Below, piece after piece: positions 44,126 through 52,065 of a stretch of 64,000 nucleotides of DNA; position 1 is the stretch's first letter, and each line of letters starts with the position of its first letter. The notes under the pieces are model-generated. The model searched no databases. It was given only the letters and a program-made list of their open reading frames with translations, and was not told the DNA's origin. Source of the DNA: Thermus sediminis (GTDB taxonomy: Bacteria; Deinococcota; Deinococci; Deinococcales; Thermaceae); assembly GCF_003426945.1 (NCBI RefSeq), contig NZ_QURO01000004.1, positions 1,116,001 to 1,180,000 of the forward strand, read 5' to 3'. The translations under genes were made by a program, and so were the position numbers.

Positions 44126-44776
44126 ATGGGGCTTCTTGCCCACTTTCTCAAGGGGCCCCACCCCAAGACCACCTTGCTCCTCACCCGGGCTGGGCCCGTG
44201 GAAAACCCCCACCACCTCCTCTATAGCCACCCGGGCCTGCCCCTGGCCCTAGAGGGGAAAGAGGCGCTCCTGCGCCTCGTCCCCCTCCTGCGGCGCCACC
44301 CCGTGGCCTGGGTCTACGGGGCGGACAGCCTGGCGGAGAGGGAGGCAGCTGCGCTCCTCTCGGAGGCCCTGGGCGTGCCCCACACCCTTCTGCCCGAGCT
44401 CAGGGAAAGGCGCTGGGGGGCCTGGGAGGGGAAAAGCTTCGCCAAGGTGGAGGCCCTCTTCCCGGAAGGGTTGGCCTCGTGGCTTCGGGACGAGGCGGGC
44501 TTCGCCCCGCCCGGAGGGGAGAGCGTGCAGGAAGCCTGGGAGCGGGGGAAGAGGGCGGTCATGGCCCTCCTGGAAAGGCATCGGGGCCAGGCCCTCCTGG
44601 TGATCGGTAACTGCACGGTGAACCGGGCCGCCCTAAGCCTCGCCCTCCCCCTGCCCCCCGGGGAGGGCCTGAGGCTGGAGCAGGACTACGCCCGGCTTTC
44701 CGTGGTGGACTTCTACGGGGAGGAAGGGGTGGTGAAGGCCCTCAACCTGGACGCATGCCCTGGGGTTGGGGAGTAA
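44126..44776 (+). CDS. Histidine-phosphatase-fold protein lacking both catalytic His
   Basis: 216 aa. The layout is that of the phosphoglycerate mutase/histidine phosphatase family: a first strand LLLTRAGPVEN where LVRHGET is expected (residues 21-23 R-A-G), YGADSLAEREAAALLSEAL, the conserved PELRERRWGAWEG (Glu91), GGESVQEAWERG, and LLVIGNCTVNRAAL where a THGG segment is expected (161-163 G-N-C). The phospho-accepting His and the second His are both missing, so it is probably a pseudoenzyme. Start ATG 44126 is leaderless; ATG 44120 in the same frame is the alternative. A GNAT gene follows 9 nt later. Confidence 0.78.
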   Translation: MGLLAHFLKGPHPKTTLLLTRAGPVENPHHLLYSHPGLPLALEGKEALLRLVPLLRRHPVAWVYGADSLAEREAAALLSEALGVPHTLLPELRERRWGAWEGKSFAKVEALFPEGLASWLRDEAGFAPPGGESVQEAWERGKRAVMALLERHRGQALLVIGNCTVNRAALSLALPLPPGEGLRLEQDYARLSVVDFYGEEGVVKALNLDACPGVGE

Positions 44777-44779
44777 ACT
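44774..44779 (+). promoter_or_regulatory. -10 element of the GNAT gene
   Basis: TAAACT, overlapping the stop codon of the upstream gene, then six bases (TAAGGC) and the ATG at 44786; predicts a leaderless transcript inside the gene pair. Confidence 0.55.
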
Positions 44780-44785
44780 TAAGGC

Positions 44786-45637
44786 ATGATCCGGCCCGTG
44801 GCCAGGAAGGACCTCCCGGGGCTTCTCAAGCTCCTTCGCCATATGGACGAGAGCCCCGAGCGCGGGGTTTTAGCCCCAGAGGCTCGGGACCTGGAGGGCC
44901 TGGCCGAGGAGCTGGAGGACGGCCTGGTCCTGGTGCAAGGGGAGGTGGAGGGGTACGTGGGCCTCTACCCCTTCTGGGACGGGGCGGCCCTGGAAGGGCC
45001 CCTGGCCTACCGGGAGGAGGACCTTCCCTCCCTCCTCGAGGCCGCCCAAGCCCGGGCAGAGGAGCTTGCCGTGGAGCGGCTTTACGCCTTCCCCCGGGCG
45101 GAGAACCGCGTCCTGCGGGAGGTTTTGGAAGAGGGGGGCTTCGGCCTCCTCCACACCACCTATTTCTTCGTGAAAAACCCCCAGGGGTTGGACTACCCGC
45201 CTCCCCCGGGAGTCGGGATCCGAAGGGGCTTCCCCGGGGCCGAGGTTTACCGGGAACTCTACCGGGAGAGCGATGAGGCTTGGGCCCTCAGGCTCAGGTG
45301 GACGGACGAGGAGCTTTGGGAGCACTTCGCCCATCCCCAGGTCCACCTCCTGGTGGCCTACCGGGGTGAGGAGCCCCTGGGCATGGCCGAGGTGGAGTTG
45401 GAGGGAGGGGAGGCCAGCGTGGCCTACATCGGGGTGGTTCCCAAGGCCCGGGGCCAGGGGATCGGCCGGGCCCTCCTCTCCGAGGCGGCCAAGCTGGCAG
45501 GGGAAAGGGGGGCCCGCCTCCTCCGGGTCCGGGCCCACGACCACGAGACCGAGGCCCTGGAGCTCTACCGCAACCTGGGGTTCAGCCTCGAGGAGGCCGT
45601 GGCCACCTACACGAAGGAGCTTAGGGCCAGGCGGTAG
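44786..45637 (+). CDS. Tandem GNAT-domain acetyltransferase
   Basis: 283 aa with two GNAT folds. The N-terminal half (MIRPVARKDLPGLLKLLRHM, VEGYVGLYPFWDG, YAFPRAENRVLREVLEEGGF) lacks a clear acetyl-CoA loop. The C-terminal half has motif A (VAYIGVVPKARGQGIGRALL, with R-x2-Q-G-x-G) and motif B ALELYRNLGFSLEE, so it should bind acetyl-CoA. The double arrangement resembles mycothiol-synthase-like enzymes; the substrate is not known. The 3' end overlaps the convergent HDAC-like gene by 31 nt. Confidence 0.85.
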   Translation: MIRPVARKDLPGLLKLLRHMDESPERGVLAPEARDLEGLAEELEDGLVLVQGEVEGYVGLYPFWDGAALEGPLAYREEDLPSLLEAAQARAEELAVERLYAFPRAENRVLREVLEEGGFGLLHTTYFFVKNPQGLDYPPPPGVGIRRGFPGAEVYRELYRESDEAWALRLRWTDEELWEHFAHPQVHLLVAYRGEEPLGMAEVELEGGEASVAYIGVVPKARGQGIGRALLSEAAKLAGERGARLLRVRAHDHETEALELYRNLGFSLEEAVATYTKELRARR

Positions 45638-46488
45638 GTCCCGGCGTGGGCCTCCACGGTGAGTCGGGGCTCGCGGTTGTACCCCCCGCCCATGACCACC
45701 ACCAGGGGCACCCCCAAGGCCTTGACGAAGCGGAAAACCCGCTCATCCCGCCGCCGAAGGCCCTCGAGGGAAAGGGCCAACCGCCCAAAGCGGTCCCCCT
45801 GGAGCACGTCCACCCCGGCGTTGTAGAAGACCAAGGCGGGGCGGAAGTCCCAGGCCTTCTCCAGGGCCATATCCAAGGCCCTCAGGTAGGCCTCGTCCCC
45901 CACCCCATCGGGCAGGCCCACGTCCAGGTCGCTCCTTTCCTTCTTCAGGGGGTAGTTGCGCTCCCCGTGGAGGGAGAGGGTGTAGACCGTGGGGTCATTC
46001 TGGAAGAAGACCGCCGTGCCGTTCCCCTGGTGGGCGTCCAGGTCCACTACCAGTACCCTTCCCGTGAACCCCCCCCTACGAAGCCAGGCGACGGCCACGG
46101 CCACGTCGTTGAAGAGGCTGTACCCCTCGGCCCGGTCGGGGAAGGCATGGTGGGTGCCCCCGGCCAGGTTGAGGCCGAGGCCCGTTCTCAAGGCGTCCTC
46201 CGCCGCGGCCAAGGTCCCTCCGGCCGCGTGGAGGGCCCGCCTCAGGAGGCCTGGGCTATAGGGAAGGCCGAGCCTCAGGGACTCCTCCCGGGAAAGCCCC
46301 TCCTGGAAGAGCCTTTCCAGGTAGCGGGCCTCATGGGCCAGGAAGAGGGCCTCCCTGGGCACCTCGGGGGCTGGGAGGACGGGGAGGAGCCCTTTTAGGG
46401 CCTCCGCCACCCCCCGGTACTTGTAGAGGGGAAAGGGGTGGCCTGGGGGAAGCTCAAAGGCCAGGTGGGCGGTGGAGTAGGCCCGCAT
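45607..46488 (-). CDS. Histone-deacetylase family hydrolase (AcuC/HDAC-like)
   Basis: 293 aa arginase/deacetylase fold. Active-site elements: NLAGGTHHAFPDRAEGYSLF (tandem His), VLVVDLDAHQGNGTAVFF (zinc Asp and His), VFYNAGVDVLQGDRFGRL (second zinc Asp), and VVVMGGGYN near the C-terminus. It should deacetylate acetyl-lysine or a small acetylated amine such as an acetylpolyamine. It is convergent with the tandem GNAT gene, overlapping by 31 nt, which invites the idea of an acetylation/deacetylation pair. The ATG is 6 nt after a weak CATCAT. Confidence 0.9.
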   Translation of the reverse strand: MRAYSTAHLAFELPPGHPFPLYKYRGVAEALKGLLPVLPAPEVPREALFLAHEARYLERLFQEGLSREESLRLGLPYSPGLLRRALHAAGGTLAAAEDALRTGLGLNLAGGTHHAFPDRAEGYSLFNDVAVAVAWLRRGGFTGRVLVVDLDAHQGNGTAVFFQNDPTVYTLSLHGERNYPLKKERSDLDVGLPDGVGDEAYLRALDMALEKAWDFRPALVFYNAGVDVLQGDRFGRLALSLEGLRRRDERVFRFVKALGVPLVVVMGGGYNREPRLTVEAHAGTYRLALSSFV

Positions 46489-46545
46489 GCCCCCATGATG
46501 ACCCTTGTTGGCAGAAACAGGGGTGTCTCCGCCCCCTAGTAGGGG

Positions 46546-47010
46546 TCACCTACGCCCTTGTGGGGCCTCCCTAAGCTGGCGGTAGGCCTCGTAGGCGGCC
46601 ACCCCTACGGCCACCGCCAGGTTCAGGGAGCGCACCGGCCCCGGCATGGGGATGTGGAGGCTGGGGAAGCGGGCGAGGACCTCCTGGGGAAGCCCCCGGG
46701 TCTCGGGGCCGAAGAGGAGGTAGTCCCCCTCCTGGAAGCGGGCCTCGTAGAGGCCCTTTTCTCCCCTGGCGCTGAAGGCCAGGACCCTGGCCCCCGGGGG
46801 GAGGGCCTCTAAAAAGGCCTCCCAGGTGTCGTGGACCCTGAGGTCCACATAGGGCCAGTAGTCCAGGCCTGCCCGCTTCAGCCCGGGATGGGCGAGGCGG
46901 AAACCCAAGGGGCGGACCAGGTGCAGGGGGAAGCCCAAGGCGGCGGCGGTGCGGGCGATGTTGCCCGCGTTCTGGGGGATCTCCGGCTGGTAGAGGACCA
47001 GGTGGACCAC
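46546..47010 (-). CDS. trmL: tRNA (cytidine/uridine-34-2'-O)-methyltransferase
   Basis: 154 aa, the minimal SpoU/TrmH knot methyltransferase. Motifs: LYQPEIPQNAGNIARTAAAL, LLFGPETRGLPQEVLARF and the knot segment IPMPGPVRSLNLAVAVGVAAYEA. TrmL methylates the wobble ribose of two tRNA-Leu isoacceptors in E. coli. A GTG start lies 2 nt after the upstream TAA stop, so it is translated with the preceding AlbA gene. Confidence 0.9.
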   Translation of the reverse strand: MVHLVLYQPEIPQNAGNIARTAAALGFPLHLVRPLGFRLAHPGLKRAGLDYWPYVDLRVHDTWEAFLEALPPGARVLAFSARGEKGLYEARFQEGDYLLFGPETRGLPQEVLARFPSLHIPMPGPVRSLNLAVAVGVAAYEAYRQLREAPQGRR

Positions 47011-47012
47011 CT

Positions 47013-48551
47013 TTACCCCCGCCTGCGGTACCGGGTGGCGGGGCCCCGGCCCGCCCGCTCCAGGCGGCCCTCGAGGAGAAGCCGCCTGAGGAGGGCCAAG
47101 GCCCCCTTTGGGGAAAGCCCGAGAAGCCCCTCCACCTCCCGCCGGGTCAGGGGGCGGTCCATCTCGGCGAGGAGCCTCTCCCCAAGGGGGTCCCGGCCCA
47201 TAAGGCGGTACACCCCCCCTTCCCGGCGCAGAAGCTCCATGCGCTCCATGCGGGAAAGGACCCGCCGGGCCGCCTCCTCGGGGAGCTGGAGGGCCTGGGC
47301 CAGCTCGGGGAGGGCCGCCTCCCCCACCCGCCTCAGGTGGGCCACGGCGATGAGGTGGTCCAGGCTGAAGGCCCCAAAGCGCTCCTGGGCCTTGGCCAGC
47401 TCGCGCACGAAGGCCTCGTCCAGCTCGGGGTTGTAGAGGACCAGGGTGAGGGCCTCGGGGAAGAGGCGGTACTCTGGGGGCTCCTTGCCGTACTTGAGGA
47501 GGAGGCGGTACATCTTGTCCACCCCGCTCCCCGCCCGCTCCACATAGCCCAGGCGGTAGAGGGCCTCGGCCAGGCGGGGGTTTCGCCTCTTGGGGGGGTG
47601 GCGGAGGACGTTTTCCGGCGTGATGCCCGGGGGGAAGCCCCCGGGGTTGGAGACCTCGAGGCGGTCCCGGTAGTGGTGCACCTGGATGGCGTCCTGGCTC
47701 TGCCAGTCCCGGTGGACCAGGGCGTTCAGGAGGGCCTCCCGGTAGACCTCCTGGTCGTAGTCCCAGACCTCGAGGCGGAAGAGCCCCACGGTGAGGTAGC
47801 GCACCCGGTTCCTAGCCTGGATCAGGTCGCGTAACCTCTCCAAGAGGGCCGGGATGGGCCTCAGGATGTCCTCGCGGAAGCGGTACCCCCCCTCCTCCTC
47901 GTGGTAGTAGTAGCTCACCTCCGCCTGGGGCAGGAGGCGGCGCAGGGCTAGAGGGGTTCCCGCCAGGAGAAGCCCGGCCACCGTGGGGCGATCCTCCCCC
48001 TCCACCCGCTCCAAAAGGCCCAGGGTGAAGAGGAGCTCCAGGTCGGGGAGGGCCGCCAGGTTGCTCCCCCTTTCCTCCAGGATGCGCCTGAGGCGGAGCA
48101 CCTCCAACGGGTCCAGGTCGGAGAGGCTAGCCGCGGGCAGGATTTGGGCGGTGAAGTCGGGCTCGGGCAGGGCCTGGCCCATCCTGAGCTCCCGGAGGCG
48201 CCTACCGTCCCAGAAGGGCACCCGACCCGCTCCCACGGCGATGGCCGCCGGGCTTTGGGGCACGTGGAGGGCGATGACCCGCCCCTCCGGCCCCTCCACC
48301 ACCTCCACGTAGGGCAGGAGGAGGCCCTGGGTGAGCCCGAAGAGGGCGTGGGTGATCTGCAGGGGATGGATCTCCGAGGCCCCCAACACCCTCCCCTCCC
48401 GGCTCACCCCCAGGAGGAGGGTTCCCCCTTTGTGGTTGGCCAGGCCCGCCGCATGGCGGGCCAGCTCCTCTGGGGAAAGGTCCGGGGGAAGGAAGAGGGT
48501 CCGCTCGTCCTGGCCCATAGCGAGGCGTTCCTTTAGCTCCTCCCATGTCAC
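47013..48551 (-). CDS. AlbA_2/Schlafen-type DNA-binding protein with RecG-like ATPase C-terminus
   Basis: 512 aa. The N-terminal AlbA_2 domain contains LFLPPDLSPEELARHAAGLA and ANHKGGTLLLGVSREGRVLG (here E-R-T replaces the usual E-x-E-x-K opening). The centre has the GHKL-like region EVYREALLNALVHRDW, YRDRLEVSNPGGFPPGI, NPRLAEALYRLGYVERAGSG. C-terminal winged-helix segments follow (AHLRRVGEAALPELAQAL; DRPLTRREVEGLLGLSPKGA). These proteins are usually called putative transcriptional regulators. The GTG is 7 nt after TAAACT. It heads the pair with trmL. Confidence 0.83.
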   Translation of the reverse strand: MTWEELKERLAMGQDERTLFLPPDLSPEELARHAAGLANHKGGTLLLGVSREGRVLGASEIHPLQITHALFGLTQGLLLPYVEVVEGPEGRVIALHVPQSPAAIAVGAGRVPFWDGRRLRELRMGQALPEPDFTAQILPAASLSDLDPLEVLRLRRILEERGSNLAALPDLELLFTLGLLERVEGEDRPTVAGLLLAGTPLALRRLLPQAEVSYYYHEEEGGYRFREDILRPIPALLERLRDLIQARNRVRYLTVGLFRLEVWDYDQEVYREALLNALVHRDWQSQDAIQVHHYRDRLEVSNPGGFPPGITPENVLRHPPKRRNPRLAEALYRLGYVERAGSGVDKMYRLLLKYGKEPPEYRLFPEALTLVLYNPELDEAFVRELAKAQERFGAFSLDHLIAVAHLRRVGEAALPELAQALQLPEEAARRVLSRMERMELLRREGGVYRLMGRDPLGERLLAEMDRPLTRREVEGLLGLSPKGALALLRRLLLEGRLERAGRGPATRYRRRG

Positions 48552-48558
48552 GGCCTCC

Positions 48559-48564
48559 AGTTTA
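48559..48564 (-). promoter_or_regulatory. -10 element of the AlbA-domain gene
   Basis: TAAACT on the minus strand, seven bases (GGAGGCC) before the GTG at 48551; predicts a leaderless transcript rather than use of the too-close GGAGG. Confidence 0.5.
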
Positions 48565-48766
48565 CGGAAGCTGGCGGGAGAAAGGGCGCCTGAGGTCTTG
48601 CGCTTACTGTCACTCTATGTGGTGACGTTCGCCCGCCTTGCGTTGGACGATAAGCGTATCTATGCCCTTTATAGCCCTTTACATTCTAGTAGTTTTGGCC
48701 ACTTGCCGGGAAAACAGTTGACATTATGCACCACACGCCCTACCCTGTCTTCCAAGGGGGTGGGGT
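48565..48766. promoter_or_regulatory. A+T-richer control region upstream of amtB
   Basis: This 200-nt divergent region is visibly richer in A and T than the rest of the window. It holds an inverted repeat GTCAC-N8-GTGAC at 48609-48626, several TATA-like hexamers near 48655-48690, and the amtB promoter TTGACA (48718-48723), 17-nt spacer, TACCCT (48741-48746). AAGGGGGTG then precedes the ATG. Nitrogen control could act here; no regulator is identified. Confidence 0.6.
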
Positions 48767-50104
48767 ATGCGGCATTGGAAACCCCTAAACGGCATAGCGG
48801 CAGTAGGGCTCTCCGGCATGGCTTTGGCGGAAGGGATCAACGGGGCAGACACCGCTTGGGTCCTGGTCTCCACCGCCCTCGTCTTCCTGATGACCCCAGC
48901 TGTGGCCTTCTTCTACGGGGGGCTGGTGCGGGGCAAGAACGCCTTGAACGCCATGATGATGTGCTTCGCCGCCTTGGCCTTCGTGGGGCTGGGCTGGGCC
49001 CTTTTGGGGTATAGCCTGGCCTTTGCCGAGGGGAACGCTTGGCTGGGAGGGTTGGGCTACGCCCTGCTCCGAGGGGTGGGCCTCGAGGCCCAGGGCACCA
49101 TCCCTCACCTCCTCTTCATGGCCTTCCAGGGCACCTTCGCCATCCTCACCGCCGCCCTGATCTCGGGGGCCCTGGTGGAGCGGATGCGCTTTCCCGCCTA
49201 CCTGGCCTTCCTCACCCTCTGGGGGCTTTTCGTCTACGCTCCCATCGCCCACTGGGTCTGGGGCGGAGGGTTTCTGGGGGAGCTGGGGGCCCTGGATTTC
49301 GCCGGCGGCACGGTGGTCCACATCAACGCCGGCATCGCTGCTCTGGTGGCCGCCATGGTCTTGGGCTCCAGAAAGGACTACGGCCGGCAGGCCATCCTGC
49401 CCCACAACGTCCCCTTCACCCTCTTGGGGGCCGCCCTCCTCTGGTTCGGCTGGTTTGGCTTCAACGGGGGCAGCGCCCTAGCCGCCGACGAGATCGCCGC
49501 CTTGGCCTTCGTGAACACCCTGCTGGCCCCGGGGGCCACCATGGCGGTCTGGATCCTTCTGGACCTCCTCCGCACCGGCAAGGCCACGGCGGTGGGCGCG
49601 GCCACGGCCATCATCGTAGGCCTGGTGGCCATCACCCCCGCCGCAGGCTTCGTCTCCCCGCTTTCCGCCCTGGTCCTGGGCGCCCTCAGCGCCCTCCCCA
49701 GCTACTACTTCCTCCTCTACCGCCCCAAAACCCGGTTGGACGACTCCCTGGACGTCTTCGGGGCCCACGGCCTGGCAGGGATCACCGGGGCCCTCCTCAC
49801 CGGGGTCTTGGCCCAGAAATCGTGGAACGGGGTGGCGGACGGCCTCCTCTTCGGCAACCCGGGGCAGCTCCTCGTGCAGGCGGTGGCGGTGGGCGCGGCC
49901 GTCCTCTACTCCGCCCTAGGCACCTTCCTCCTCCTCAGGCTGGTGGGGCTTTTCGCCCCCTTGCGGGCAACCCCCAAGGAGGAAGGCGCGGGGCTGGACG
50001 TGGCCCAGCACGGCGAAGAGGCTTACGCCAGCGGGGAAGGGGCCATCCTGGTGCTCTCGGAAGGCCTGCCCCCCACCCCCAAGCCTGCGGGAGGTAAGGC
50101 ATGA
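48767..50104 (+). CDS. amtB: Ammonium transporter
   Basis: 445 aa Amt/Rh channel with about eleven helices after a cleavable-looking N-terminus (AAVGLSGMALAEGINGADTA). Signature positions: FFYGGLVRGKNALNAMMM, YAPIAHWVWGGGFLGELGALDFAGGTVVHINAG (family pattern, first pore His), and DVFGAHGLAGITGALLTG (second pore His). It conducts ammonium across the inner membrane and is gated by the PII protein encoded next, with which it overlaps by 4 nt (ATGA). Confidence 0.96.
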   Translation: MRHWKPLNGIAAVGLSGMALAEGINGADTAWVLVSTALVFLMTPAVAFFYGGLVRGKNALNAMMMCFAALAFVGLGWALLGYSLAFAEGNAWLGGLGYALLRGVGLEAQGTIPHLLFMAFQGTFAILTAALISGALVERMRFPAYLAFLTLWGLFVYAPIAHWVWGGGFLGELGALDFAGGTVVHINAGIAALVAAMVLGSRKDYGRQAILPHNVPFTLLGAALLWFGWFGFNGGSALAADEIAALAFVNTLLAPGATMAVWILLDLLRTGKATAVGAATAIIVGLVAITPAAGFVSPLSALVLGALSALPSYYFLLYRPKTRLDDSLDVFGAHGLAGITGALLTGVLAQKSWNGVADGLLFGNPGQLLVQAVAVGAAVLYSALGTFLLLRLVGLFAPLRATPKEEGAGLDVAQHGEEAYASGEGAILVLSEGLPPTPKPAGGKA

Positions 50105-50451
50105 AGCTAGTGGTGGCCATCATCCGTCCGGAAAAGCTCAACGAGGTGCTGGAGGCCCTCTTCAAGGCGGAGGTGCGGGGGCTCACCCTGAGCCGGGTCC
50201 AGGGGCACGGCGGGGAGACGGAAAAGGTGGAAACCTACCGGGGCACCACGGTGAAGATGGAGCTCCACGAGAAGGTGCGCCTGGAGATCGGGGTTTCCGA
50301 GCCCTTCGTCAAGCCCACGGTGGAGGCCATCCTGAAGTCGGCCCGCACCGGGGAGGTGGGGGACGGGAAGGTCTTCGTGGTCCCGGTGGAAAAGGTCTAC
50401 CGCATCCGCACTGGGGAGGAGGACGAGGCGGCCGTGACCCCGGTACAATGA
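50101..50451 (+). CDS. glnK: PII nitrogen regulatory protein (GlnK type)
   Basis: 116 aa. PII opening KLVVAIIRPEKLNEVLEALF and the C-terminal signature SARTGEVGDGKVFVVPVEKVYRIRTGEED are intact, so ATP/ADP and 2-oxoglutarate binding is expected. The T-loop reads ETYRGTTVKMELHEK: the Tyr51 normally uridylylated (in RGAEY) is a Thr-Val segment here, so uridylylation at that site is not possible. Same T-loop as T. thermophilus PII as I remember it. Paired with amtB by a 4-nt overlap. Confidence 0.94.
   Translation: MKLVVAIIRPEKLNEVLEALFKAEVRGLTLSRVQGHGGETEKVETYRGTTVKMELHEKVRLEIGVSEPFVKPTVEAILKSARTGEVGDGKVFVVPVEKVYRIRTGEEDEAAVTPVQ
50444..50449 (+). promoter_or_regulatory. -10 element of hrcA
   Basis: TACAAT at the very end of glnK, six bases (GAGGGC) before the hrcA GTG; predicts a leaderless hrcA transcript independent of amtB-glnK. 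Confidence 0.58.
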
Positions 50452-50455
50452 GGGC

Positions 50456-51358
50456 GTGACGGCCAGGCAGCGGCGGATCCTCCACCACCTGGTGGAGGCC
50501 TACATCAGGACCAAGGCCCCGGTGCCCTCGGCGAGGCTCGCCGAGGTCCTGGGCCTTAGTCCTGCCCTGGCCCGGTACGAGCTCATCGCCCTCGAGGAGA
50601 TGGGCTACCTCACCAAGCCCCACGCCTCGGCAGGCAGGATACCCACCCGCCAGGCCTACCGCCAGTACGCCCTCTCCCTCCTCCCCCCCACCCCCCTTCC
50701 CGAGGCCACCCGGAAGAGCCTCCTCAGGGCCCTGGAGGGGGCCCGGGAGCCCGAGGCCTTCGTGGTGAAGATGGCCTCGGGGCTTTCCGGCTACCCCGCC
50801 CTCCTCCGCCTGCAGCTCCGCAGGGCCCCGAGGGTCCTCCAGGTCCACCTCTCCCCCCTGCCCGAGGGCATTCTGGCGGTCATGGTCCTGGAAGGGGGCA
50901 GGGTGCGGGAGGTGCGCCTTTCCCAGAACCTCCCCCAGGAAAAGCTCAAGGAGGCGGAGGAGGTGCTCTCCCGCCCGTTCGCCCAACTCCCCTCCGCCCC
51001 TAAGGGCCTCGAGGCCCTCTTCGCCGCCCTCTCCCGGGCCCTAGCGGGAGGGCTTGCCCTCACCTACCGGGAGGGGCTCTCCCAGGTCCTCAAGGAGCCC
51101 GAGGCCCAGGACCCGGGCTTCCTGGAGCGCCTGGTGCGCCTTTACGAAAGGGGGGACGGGGACCTCCTCACCCCCCCGGGCCGGGTGGACGTGCGGGTGG
51201 GGGAGGTGGAGGGCCTGGCCCAGGTGCAGGCGGGTCTGGAGCGGGGGGAGTGGCAGGGGGAGATCGTCCTCATAGGCCCCATGCGGATGCGCTACCTCGA
51301 GGCCCTCTCCGTAGCCTCGAGCCTCTCCCGGGTCTATACTGGGACCCATGCGGGTTGA
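50456..51358 (+). CDS. hrcA: Heat-inducible transcription repressor HrcA
   Basis: 300 aa, a little shorter than the usual 340. N-terminal winged helix (TARQRRILHHLVEAYIRTKA; LARYELIALEEMGYLTKPHASAGRIPT, the HrcA signature SAGRIP), then the GAF-like inserted domain and dimerisation region ending in GPMRMRYLEALSVASSLSRV. It represses dnaK/groE-type operons via CIRCE; no CIRCE element was found in the window. Its 3' end overlaps moaD-E by 11 nt. Confidence 0.9.
   Translation: MTARQRRILHHLVEAYIRTKAPVPSARLAEVLGLSPALARYELIALEEMGYLTKPHASAGRIPTRQAYRQYALSLLPPTPLPEATRKSLLRALEGAREPEAFVVKMASGLSGYPALLRLQLRRAPRVLQVHLSPLPEGILAVMVLEGGRVREVRLSQNLPQEKLKEAEEVLSRPFAQLPSAPKGLEALFAALSRALAGGLALTYREGLSQVLKEPEAQDPGFLERLVRLYERGDGDLLTPPGRVDVRVGEVEGLAQVQAGLERGEWQGEIVLIGPMRMRYLEALSVASSLSRVYTGTHAG
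51335..51340 (+). promoter_or_regulatory. -10 element of moaD-E
   Basis: TATACT inside the last codons of hrcA, seven bases before ATG 51348; predicts a leaderless mRNA. Confidence 0.55.
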
Positions 51359-52019
51359 GGTGCGCCTCTTCGCCCTTTACCGGGAGCAGGTGGGGAAGGA
51401 CCACCTCTTTCTGGACCTTCCCGAAGGGGCCCGGGTCCGGGACGCCAAGGAGGCTCTGGAGAAGCTCTTCCCCGGCCTCTCTCTCCAAGGGGGCATGGCC
51501 GCGGTGAACCAGGCCCTGGCCCAGGGGGACACCGCCCTTGAGGAGGGGGACGAGGTGGCCTTCCTGCCCCCGGTCTCGGGGGGGCAGGACAGCTTCGGCC
51601 TCACCCATGAGCCCCTGGACCTGGAGGCCCTGGTGGCCTGGGCCACGGCCCCCGAGTACGGGGCGGTGGTGAGCTTCCTGGGCACCACCCGAAGCCCCAA
51701 CCGGGGGGAGCAGGTGGCCTTCCTGGAGTACGAGGCCTACCCAGGGATGGCGGAGAAGGTCATGGCGGAGATCATCGGGGAGATGCGGGCCCGGTGGCCC
51801 TTAGGCCGGGTGGCCCTCTGGCACCGCCTGGGCCGGGTGGACCCGGGGGAGGCCTCCATCGCCATCGTGGTCTCGGCCCGCCACCGCAAGGAGGCCTTCG
51901 CCGCCTGCGAGTACGCCATCGACCGGGTCAAGCAGGTCCTCCCCGTCTGGAAGAAGGAGCACCGCAAGGACGGGAGCTTCTGGGTGGAGGGCTTCGCCCC
52001 GGAGGAGGGCCGCCTCTGA
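51348..52019 (+). CDS. MoaD-MoaE fusion (molybdopterin synthase, both subunits)
   Basis: 223 aa. Residues 1-79 are a ubiquitin-like MoaD ending in PPVSGG (Gly78-Gly79); residues about 82-223 are MoaE (APEYGAVVSFLGTTRSPNRG; EYEAYPGMAEKVMAEI; ALWHRLGRVDPGEASIAIVV; VWKKEHRKDGSFWVEG with catalytic Lys). MoaD must be thiocarboxylated at a free C-terminal Gly to supply sulfur for molybdopterin, so the fusion must be cleaved after GG or use another route; MoaX-type fusions elsewhere are cut. It lies directly downstream of hrcA. Confidence 0.92.
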   Translation: MRVEVRLFALYREQVGKDHLFLDLPEGARVRDAKEALEKLFPGLSLQGGMAAVNQALAQGDTALEEGDEVAFLPPVSGGQDSFGLTHEPLDLEALVAWATAPEYGAVVSFLGTTRSPNRGEQVAFLEYEAYPGMAEKVMAEIIGEMRARWPLGRVALWHRLGRVDPGEASIAIVVSARHRKEAFAACEYAIDRVKQVLPVWKKEHRKDGSFWVEGFAPEEGRL

Positions 52020-52065
52020 GACCACCCCATTCCGGCTTGCGCCAAAGCGGGGGCCCCGGGGGCCC

